A stretch of 11,096 nt of DNA from an uncultured Bacilli bacterium. Its GTDB lineage: Bacteria; Bacillota_I; Bacilli_A; RF39; UBA660. The DNA is taken from NCBI GenBank assembly GCA_934101235.1, contig CAKORH010000018.1:1-11096 (forward strand), in the 5' to 3' direction. The translations under genes and the position numbers were made by a program. The notes under the pieces were generated by a model, which saw only the letters and a list, made by a program, of their open reading frames with translations, was not told the origin of the DNA and searched no databases. Shown piece after piece: positions 6,386 to 11,096 of this stretch; position 1 is the stretch's first letter; every line of letters begins with the position of its first letter.

Positions 6386-8515
6386 GTGAGAGAGCAAATA
6401 ATTAATGTATTAAATGATAAGTATGAAGCATTGGATGTTATAGAAATAAATGATTTATTAGGTCTTACTACACCAGAAGATTTAAGTAGATTAGGTAATG
6501 ATTTAGAATCTTTATATAAAGATAATATTTTATATAAAACTAAGAAGGGTAAATTTATTTTATTTAAAAATTGTCCAAATTTAAAAGTTGGTGTTCTTTC
6601 TCTTAAAAAAGGTGGATTTGGTTTTTTACTTGTACCTACTGGAGAAGATATATATATAGATAAGAGTAATATTAATAATGCCGTTAATGATGATAAAGTT
6701 TTAGTTGAATTAGTTAATAATTATGGAAAAATTGAAGGTAAAGTATTAAGAGTATTAAATCGTGATTTGACTAATTTAATTGGAGAAGTTTATTATATTA
6801 AAGATAAACCATATGTTAAATTAGAAGATAAGAAAAAGAATATTGAAATAAAATTAGATGAGAAAACTTCTAAAGGCGTAGTAGCAGGAACTAAAGTTAT
6901 TGTTACTGTTTTAAAAGAGATGTCTCGTAATAAATATATGGGTAAAATTAACACAATAATAGGTCATAAGGATGATCCTGGAGTAGATATAAAATTAATT
7001 GCATATAAACATAATATTTATGAAGAATTTTCTAGTAAAGCACTTGAACAAACTGATAATATACCAACTGAAGTTAATGATAAGGATTTAATTGGCAGAA
7101 CTGATTTAACTGATAAAATGATATTTACGATTGATGGTGATGATACTAAAGATATAGATGATGCTATTAGTTATGAATACAAAGATGGTTTACATATTTT
7201 GGGTGTACATATAGCAGATGTTAGTTATTATGTTACTGAAAATAGTTATTTAGATAAGGATGCTTTAGAACGTGGTACTAGTTCATATTTGGCTGATAGT
7301 GTTATACCTATGTTACCTCATAAATTATCAAATGGTATTTGTTCTTTGAATGAAGGAGTTGTTAGACTTACTCAATCTTGTGTTATGAAAATAGATGATA
7401 CAGGTAAAGTAGTTGATTATGATATATTTCCTTCATACATAAAGTCTAGAAAGAAAATGACTTATAAAAAAGTAAACGATATTATAATTAGAAATATTAT
7501 AGATCCTGAATATAAAGAATTTGCTGATACTTTAATAAAGATGAATAATCTTGCTCATATTTTAAGAGCTAATAAAGTTAGAAGAGGGTATATAGATTTT
7601 GATTTAGATGAGGCTAAAATTATTGTAGACGAAGATAAAAATGTTGTTGGTATAGAAAAAAGAATACGTGAAGATGGAGAAAGATTAATAGAAGATTTTA
7701 TGATTGCTGCTAATGAAACTGTTGCAACTCATATATATAATATGGACTTACCATTTATATATCGTGTTCATGATGTACCAAATCAAGATAAAGTTACAAG
7801 ATTTTTAAATATGGTTAGTTTATTAGGATATAAAGTTAATGGAAAAATAAAAGATTTAACTCCTATAAGTATGCAAAAATTATTAGATCAATTAAAAGAT
7901 GTACCGCAATATAAAATATTATCTAGTATGCTTTTACGAAGTATGAGAAAAGCGGTTTATCAAAAAGAAAATATTGGACATTTTGGTTTAGGTAGTAAAT
8001 GTTATACACATTTTACATCACCTATAAGACGTTATCCAGATTTAGAAGTTCATAGATTGTTAAGAACATATTTATATAATCATAAATTAGATAATGAGAC
8101 AATTGATTATTATCAAGCAAATTTAGATTATATTGCTACTCAATCTAGTGAAAGAGAACAAGCTAGTGTTGAGGCTGAACGTGAAGTTATGGATATGAAA
8201 ATGGCAGAATATATGGAAAATCATATTGGAGAAATTTATGATGGTGTAATAAGTGGTGTTGAATCATTTGGATTTTTTGTTGAGTTAGATAATTTAGTAG
8301 AGGGATTAGTACATATAAATAGTTTAAAGGGAGATTATTATAATTATGTTGAAGAACTTTTATGTTTAATTGGACAAAATACAAAGAAACGTTATACAAT
8401 AGGAGATAAAGTTAAAATTAAAGTTGTAGGTGCTAGCAAAGAGGCTATGACTATTGATTTTGAAATTGTGGGGGATAATGATGATAGAGATAAAAAACAA
8501 GAAGGCGTACTTTGA
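6386..8515 (+). CDS. rnr: ribonuclease R (RNB family 3'-5' exoribonuclease)
   Basis: RNase R degrades structured RNA processively from the 3' end and, with SmpB and tmRNA, removes defective mRNAs during trans-translation. The 709-residue product shows an N-terminal winged-helix region (about 1-60), two cold-shock-like RNA-binding domains (about 65-190), the RNB catalytic domain and a C-terminal S1 domain (starting about IYDGVISGVESFGFF). The catalytic motif TIDGDDTKDIDDAI supplies D250, D256, D258 and D259, the four metal-binding aspartates of the family. The later active-site signature THFTSPIRRYPDLEVHRLL is intact. Length is typical for compact Firmicutes RNase R. The frame is open from a TTG at 6377, but GTG 6386 lies 9 bases after GGTAGG, whereas TTG would abut it, so GTG is chosen. 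Its end overlaps smpB by 35 bases, indicating one transcript and probable translational coupling. The stop is TGA. Confidence 0.94.
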   Translation: MREQIINVLNDKYEALDVIEINDLLGLTTPEDLSRLGNDLESLYKDNILYKTKKGKFILFKNCPNLKVGVLSLKKGGFGFLLVPTGEDIYIDKSNINNAVNDDKVLVELVNNYGKIEGKVLRVLNRDLTNLIGEVYYIKDKPYVKLEDKKKNIEIKLDEKTSKGVVAGTKVIVTVLKEMSRNKYMGKINTIIGHKDDPGVDIKLIAYKHNIYEEFSSKALEQTDNIPTEVNDKDLIGRTDLTDKMIFTIDGDDTKDIDDAISYEYKDGLHILGVHIADVSYYVTENSYLDKDALERGTSSYLADSVIPMLPHKLSNGICSLNEGVVRLTQSCVMKIDDTGKVVDYDIFPSYIKSRKKMTYKKVNDIIIRNIIDPEYKEFADTLIKMNNLAHILRANKVRRGYIDFDLDEAKIIVDEDKNVVGIEKRIREDGERLIEDFMIAANETVATHIYNMDLPFIYRVHDVPNQDKVTRFLNMVSLLGYKVNGKIKDLTPISMQKLLDQLKDVPQYKILSSMLLRSMRKAVYQKENIGHFGLGSKCYTHFTSPIRRYPDLEVHRLLRTYLYNHKLDNETIDYYQANLDYIATQSSEREQASVEAEREVMDMKMAEYMENHIGEIYDGVISGVESFGFFVELDNLVEGLVHINSLKGDYYNYVEELLCLIGQNTKKRYTIGDKVKIKVVGASKEAMTIDFEIVGDNDDRDKKQEGVL

Positions 8516-8918
8516 TTATTTCATTATAAGTGAATTTGAATGTGGTATAGTTTTAACGGGTACTGAGATTAAGTCTATTAGAAAGGGTAGTGCTAATTTA
8601 AAAGATACGTATGCTAGAATTAAAAATAATGAAGTATATTTAATAAATATGTATATAGCACCATATGATGAAGGTAATAGATATAATGTGCCTGAAAGAA
8701 GAGAAAGAAAATTATTATTACATAAAAATGAAATTCTTAAACTTAAGAACTTAGTTAATAAAGAAGGTAATAGTTTGATACCACTTAAATTATATTTTAA
8801 GGGTAATAATGCGAAAATTTTACTAGGTTTGTGTAAAGGTAAAAAATTGTATGATAAAAGAGAGACTATTAAAGAACGTGATTTAAAAAGAGAAAGTAAG
8901 AATATAGTACAATATTAA
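8481..8918 (+). CDS. smpB: SmpB, tmRNA-binding protein
   Basis: SmpB binds the tRNA-like part of tmRNA and carries it to stalled ribosomes for trans-translation. The 145-residue product has the family's opening NKKAYFDYFI, then FECGIVLTGTEIKSIRKG (tmRNA-binding OB-fold), NLKDTYARI, and the basic tail GKKLYDKRETIKERDLKRE, which enters the mRNA channel of the ribosome. Three starts are in frame: TTG 8454, ATG 8478 and ATG 8481. The G-run GGGGG at 8470-8474 is best spaced (6 bases) for 8481, and residues from there match the family start, so 8481 is chosen. The gene begins inside the end of rnr in another frame. In many Firmicutes the tmRNA gene follows smpB; here a terminator follows directly and no tmRNA gene is visible. 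Confidence 0.94.
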   Translation: MIEIKNKKAYFDYFIISEFECGIVLTGTEIKSIRKGSANLKDTYARIKNNEVYLINMYIAPYDEGNRYNVPERRERKLLLHKNEILKLKNLVNKEGNSLIPLKLYFKGNNAKILLGLCKGKKLYDKRETIKERDLKRESKNIVQY

Positions 8919-8992
8919 AAAAATAACAAGTATTGAATGAATTTAATATGTTAAATTTTATTAAGTTTGTATCAATATTTTGTTATTTTTTT
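8917..8992. terminator. symmetrical bidirectional terminator between smpB and a leftward gene
   Basis: The 64-base gap between convergent stop codons folds into a long hairpin. ATAACAAGTATTGA (8923-8936) pairs with 8972-8986, with one bulged base and one G-T pair. Inside is a second stem, AATTTAA (8940-8946) with TTAAATT (8951-8957). Seven T follow on the + strand (8986-8992) and seven T on the - strand (8923-8917). The element overlaps both stop codons and should end transcripts from both sides. Confidence 0.72.
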
Positions 8993-9246
8993 GTGTTTTC
9001 GTAATATTGTCTTTCTGCTAATTTATCTAATAATTCAGATAATTCTGGTATTTCTTCTTCATAATCTAATATGTCTTCTATTTTTATCATTAAATCTCTT
9101 AATGATACTGATGTTTCGTAATCAATGTTATATCTTTTTAATATGTCTATTTGATTATTTGTTAAGTATAAGTTGTTATTAACTTTTATTAATTTGTTAT
9201 TTTCGAAATCTATATTTTTTAATATATTTTTTATATCTTCTTCCAT
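8983..9246 (-). CDS. small acidic protein of unknown function
   Basis: I do not recognise this 87-residue protein. It has no signal peptide or membrane segment and no cysteine. It is acidic and leucine/isoleucine-rich. Residues 1-20 are probably helical, NNNLYLTNNQIDILKRY (23-39) looks like a strand or turn followed by a helix, and residues 46-80 (SLRDLMIKIEDILDYEEE onward, then ELSELLDKLAERQYY) look like two amphipathic helices. The ATG follows the stop codon of the upstream 135-aa gene with no gap (TAA then ATG) and has only a weak ribosome binding site (AAGAG), so it is probably translated by coupling to that gene. Composition matches its neighbours, and gene-like spacing plus a shared terminator make it a real gene. 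A cytosolic partner of the membrane protein is possible but is only a guess from the operon. Confidence 0.68.
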   Translation of the reverse strand: MEEDIKNILKNIDFENNKLIKVNNNLYLTNNQIDILKRYNIDYETSVSLRDLMIKIEDILDYEEEIPELSELLDKLAERQYYENTKK

Positions 9247-9654
9247 TTATTCACTCTTAAATAATTTATCATTAATTTTGATATTATAATTATTATCTAT
9301 ATATCCTTTCATATTATTATCAAATATTATTTCGTTATTTTTAAGTTTAAAGTTTCCTTCATAATTTTTAGTATTACATTCTTCGTCTGATATTTCTAAT
9401 GAATATGTTTTATCGTTTCCTATTATAACATAGTTTTTTGTATTACATTCTGAAATATATGTTTTTTTACCAGATATCTTTTTGATATCTATTGCATTAA
9501 AGTATGGAAGTAATTCTTTATATAAAAAGTATCCTATAGATAATAGTATAAATATAAATACTAATGGTATAAAAATATCTATAAATGATTTTTTTTCTTT
9601 TATTTCTGGAGGTAATGAATTTATACGTTTTATTTTAGGTTTTAGTGTAGTCAT
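9247..9654 (-). CDS. single-pass membrane protein of unknown function with duplicated Cys motif
   Basis: This 135-residue protein is not recognised. It begins with a basic cytoplasmic segment (about 1-23, many Lys/Arg), has one transmembrane helix (about 24-46) and an outside domain of about 85 residues. By the positive-inside rule the C-terminus is outside. The outer part alternates short strands and turns (KTYISEC, YVIIGN, KTYSLEI, GNFKLKNNEIIFD, KGYIDNNYNIKI), suggesting a small beta-sheet or lipocalin-like fold. It contains ECNTKNY twice (69-75 and 92-98); C70 and C93 are its only cysteines and could form a disulphide. GGAGTGA lies 5 bases before the ATG, a strong ribosome binding site, and an extended -10 promoter is upstream. 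It is the first gene of a two-gene leftward unit. There is no lipobox, so it is not a lipoprotein. A role at the cell surface is inferred only from topology. Confidence 0.75.
   Translation of the reverse strand: MTTLKPKIKRINSLPPEIKEKKSFIDIFIPLVFIFILLSIGYFLYKELLPYFNAIDIKKISGKKTYISECNTKNYVIIGNDKTYSLEISDEECNTKNYEGNFKLKNNEIIFDNNMKGYIDNNYNIKINDKLFKSE
9361..9450 (-). repeat. two in-frame 21-base repeats coding ECNTKNY
   Basis: Positions 9361-9381 and 9430-9450 are 19/21 identical and encode the same seven residues. The two differences are synonymous (ACT/ACA and AAT/AAC). The copies are 69 bases (23 codons) apart inside the 135-aa membrane protein gene. This suggests an internal duplication of a strand-turn unit rather than a mobile repeat. 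Confidence 0.75.
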
Positions 9655-9676
9655 TATATCACTCCTTATTATTTAT

Positions 9677-9685
9677 ATTGTATCA
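9677..9685 (-). promoter_or_regulatory. extended -10 promoter of the 135-aa/87-aa unit
   Basis: On the - strand TGATACAAT (9685-9677) is an extended -10 element. No convincing -35 is seen at 17-18 bases (ATATCA). The predicted start is near 9670, 16 bases before the ATG at 9654. Confidence 0.5.
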
Positions 9686-9708
9686 TGAAAATATAATAAT
9701 GATATATA

Positions 9709-9722
9709 AAAACAATTGTTTT
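9709..9722. promoter_or_regulatory. perfect 14-base palindrome overlapping the -35 of the 319-aa gene
   Basis: AAAACAATTGTTTT (9709-9722) is a perfect inverted repeat that contains the -35 box TTGTTT (9716-9721) of the rightward promoter. It lies about 24 bases upstream of the leftward extended -10, so a protein bound here could affect both units. It is AT-rich, so it may be fortuitous. Confidence 0.35.
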
Positions 9723-9744
9723 ACATTAAAAATTATGATATACT
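9716..9744 (+). promoter_or_regulatory. promoter of the 319-aa gene operon
   Basis: TTGTTT (9716-9721), a 17-base spacer and TATACT (9739-9744) preceded by TGA (9736-9738) combine a -35 box with an extended -10. The predicted start is near 9751. It is one of the best promoters in the window and is divergent from that of the membrane protein gene. Confidence 0.62.
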
Positions 9745-9745
9745 T

Positions 9746-9768
9746 TATCTAGTATAGGAGGCTAGATA
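9746..9768. promoter_or_regulatory. inverted repeat around transcription start and ribosome binding site
   Basis: TATCTAG (9746-9752) and CTAGATA (9762-9768) are perfect complements separated by 9 bases that contain the whole AGGAGG ribosome binding site (9756-9761). The right arm runs into the ATG at 9768. If transcription starts near 9751 the left arm is mostly not transcribed, so this fits a DNA operator better than an RNA hairpin. Confidence 0.42.
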
Positions 9769-10727
9769 TGATGTATATCAATTCCTTTATAACAGAACTA
9801 GAAAGAAAAGTTGAAACAGTTGATATTCAACTAAAAGATTTCGAAAGTAAAATGAATGAAATTAATGAAGTAAAAAGTTTACTTACTTTGAAAACTTTAA
9901 AAGATATTGATAGTTTAAAAGGGGAAGATTTAGTATTACTTAGTAAAGAAGATTTTGCTAAGATATTAAGTGTTTTTAAATTTGATAATGCAGATGAAAA
10001 AATAAAGATATTTTTTAATGCAAGCGTTGCTATAAAAGTTAATCAACAACTTGTTAGTGATGGAGAAGTAGAAGTAAATAATGATAATATAGAAAAATAT
10101 ATAGATTGGTTAAATGAGCAAATTAGTTATATTAAAGAATATATAAGTGATTTTAATAAGAATAATAAAGAGTATTATAATAGCTTAAAAATAAGTGATG
10201 CTTTATATAGAAAGTATTTAAGTTTCTTTAAAAATGATAAGTTAATTAAACCGATATATAATATTCAAGAATTTAATGAAGTTATTAAAAAGAGTGGAAT
10301 AATTACCAGTGAAAAATGGCAATTACTTAAGTATGTTAGTGAAAAGAATTTAGAATTTTATAAAAAAGAAGAAGCAAATAAGAAAAATATGATTGAATAT
10401 AGTGATGATGATATTATAAATTTTGTTGAAACTATATTAGTGAAAGAAAAAGATTTATTAAATATAATTAATGATGATTTAGTACAGAAGTCTATAGATA
10501 TATTCGAGGCTGAAGATGAAGAAGTAGAAAAATTGGGTTTGACTGAAAATGATATTGTTAAATATCAAAAAATACCTATTGTTGATGCTTTAAATAAGAT
10601 GTATAAAGAAACTAAAAAAATGTTAAAAGTTGATGCAGATGAGGATGCATTAAAGATAGAGAAAAATTTGAAAGATTTATTAAAATTAGTTGATAGTTAC
10701 AATGTAATTAAAAAAATAGAAAATTAG
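9768..10727 (+). CDS. helical, probably coiled-coil cytosolic protein of unknown function
   Basis: I do not recognise this 319-residue protein. It lacks a signal peptide, membrane segments and cysteines, is rich in Lys, Glu, Asp, Asn and Ile, and appears almost wholly alpha-helical. Residues about 5-50 (FITELERKVETVDIQLKDFE onward) have heptad-like hydrophobic spacing typical of a coiled coil. Other likely helices are about 61-92, 106-130, 140-152, 181-205, 212-246 and 272-317. No nucleotide-binding or metal-binding motif is visible. AGGAGG lies 6 bases before the ATG; a second ATG follows at once. It heads an operon: the next gene starts 12 bases after its stop and uses a ribosome binding site that overlaps that stop. 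Residues about 63-120 weakly resemble the start of the next protein. A structural or scaffold role is conceivable, but the sequence gives no direct support. Confidence 0.8.
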   Translation: MMYINSFITELERKVETVDIQLKDFESKMNEINEVKSLLTLKTLKDIDSLKGEDLVLLSKEDFAKILSVFKFDNADEKIKIFFNASVAIKVNQQLVSDGEVEVNNDNIEKYIDWLNEQISYIKEYISDFNKNNKEYYNSLKISDALYRKYLSFFKNDKLIKPIYNIQEFNEVIKKSGIITSEKWQLLKYVSEKNLEFYKKEEANKKNMIEYSDDDIINFVETILVKEKDLLNIINDDLVQKSIDIFEAEDEEVEKLGLTENDIVKYQKIPIVDALNKMYKETKKMLKVDADEDALKIEKNLKDLLKLVDSYNVIKKIEN

Positions 10728-10738
10728 GAGGGTTTTAT

Positions 10739-11096
10739 ATGAATATTGATGTAAGTTATACTTTAGGTAAATTAGAGCAATATAGAGAATTAGAAACTGA
10801 TGAAAAAGAAAAAAAGATAATAGATTCATATATAAATACTCTTAAAGAAAGTGGAAGTTATATAACTAATTTTGATAAAATTTTAGATATTGTTAAGAAA
10901 TTTGATGAAACTTCTATTGATGAGGTTTTGTGTAAAATATATTTAGAATTTGGTATATATAATAGTTATATTGCTAATAGAAAAGTAAAAGAAGTTACTC
11001 CATTATTAGAAAAAGATATAGATTTTGATGAAGTAAGTGTTAAAGTTGATGATATTTTAAATTATTTAGATACATCAAAAGAAGAAATAGATAGTG
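10739..11096 (+). CDS. unknown protein, 5' part only (runs off the window)
   Basis: An open frame starts with ATG at 10739, 6 bases after a consensus AGGAGGG (10726-10732) that overlaps the stop of the 319-aa gene, and stays open for 119 codons to the window edge. The visible part (starting MNIDVSYTLGKLEQYRELET) is acidic, has no signal peptide or membrane segment, has one cysteine at residue 65 and looks mainly helical. FDKILDIVKKFDE (45-57) and the later DDILNYLDTSKEEI (104-117) echo FAKILSVFKFDN and IEKYIDWLNEQI of the protein encoded just upstream, so the two may be distant tandem paralogues. No family is recognised. Codon use and base composition match the neighbours. The spacing makes co-transcription and possible translational coupling with the 319-aa gene likely. 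Confidence 0.78.
   Translation, partial: MNIDVSYTLGKLEQYRELETDEKEKKIIDSYINTLKESGSYITNFDKILDIVKKFDETSIDEVLCKIYLEFGIYNSYIANRKVKEVTPLLEKDIDFDEVSVKVDDILNYLDTSKEEIDS

Noticed and set aside
8187..8399. Leftward open frame inside rnr
   Set aside because: It is antisense to the RNase R S1 domain and has no promoter or conserved features; it is a by-product of AT-rich coding sequence.
8513..8560. Possible reading of TGA as tryptophan (Mycoplasma-type code)
   Set aside because: Conserved genes use TGG for Trp and contain no in-frame TGA. RNase R ends sensibly at its TGA, and reading through would add an unrelated peptide overlapping smpB.
8967..9182. Rightward open frame with strongly hydrophobic product after smpB
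   Set aside because: It overlaps the terminator and is antisense to the 87-aa gene. The hydrophobicity comes from reading T-rich antisense DNA, and no ribosome binding site precedes it.
9482..9688. Rightward open frame opposite the start of the 135-aa gene
   Set aside because: It is antisense to the membrane segment of a gene with a strong ribosome binding site and promoter, and has no start signals of its own.
5938..9747. A 15-base sequence, TATGATATACTTTAT, shared by the promoters of the FemAB-like gene (- strand) and the 319-aa gene (+ strand)
   Set aside because: In DNA this AT-rich a repeat of that length in 11 kb is expected by chance, and the shared part is mostly the extended -10 element. 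It may reflect promoter consensus, not a common regulator.
1..11096. CRISPR array, insertion sequence, tRNA or T-box/riboswitch
   Set aside because: No regularly spaced direct repeats, transposase-like frames, cloverleaf sequences or structured leaders were seen. Leaders are too short for known riboswitch classes.

Overview
The window is strongly AT-rich (coding DNA uses almost only A/T-ending codons) and encodes a walled, low-GC Gram-positive-type bacterium, most likely an uncultured gut-type member of the Bacilli (Erysipelotrichia/RF39-like). This placement is an inference from TypA, SecG, RNase R, SmpB, FemAB and YfhO homologues, not a phylogeny. The code is standard: TGG is used for Trp, and TGA ends rnr with no in-frame TGA inside the conserved genes. 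This argues against a Mycoplasma-type code.

Layout, left to right. (1) A short, comparatively GC-rich tail at 1-22 resembles the 3' end of a 5S rRNA and is followed by two hairpins; the second is a bidirectional terminator. (2) yfhO, a large membrane glycosyltransferase-like gene, runs leftward into that terminator. (3) Divergent from it is typA (BipA ribosome-associated GTPase), with its own promoter and terminator. (4) A FemAB-type peptidoglycan bridge aminoacyltransferase gene runs leftward, with its own terminator. (5) secG, then rnr-smpB, run rightward. This is the Firmicutes secG-rnr-smpB order, here divided by a terminator and a fresh extended -10 promoter. rnr and smpB overlap by 35 bases. 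(6) A leftward two-gene unit follows: a single-pass membrane protein of 135 aa and a small acidic protein of 87 aa. It shares a symmetrical terminator with smpB. (7) A rightward operon of unknown function starts at 9768: a 319-aa helical protein and the first 119 codons of another gene that runs off the window.

The functional themes are cell envelope (YfhO, FemAB-like, SecG) and translation or RNA quality control (TypA, RNase R, SmpB; the last two act together in trans-translation). Most of the window is ordinary core genome. The part that established families do not explain is 8983-11096: four uncharacterised genes around a divergent promoter region that carries two symmetric operator-like elements.

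Transcription units are short, often change strand, and are mostly bounded by hairpin terminators. Predicted transcription starts lie only about 10-26 bases before the start codons. I found no insertion sequence, CRISPR array, tRNA gene, tmRNA or recognisable riboswitch. No gene-free stretch exceeds 300 bases.
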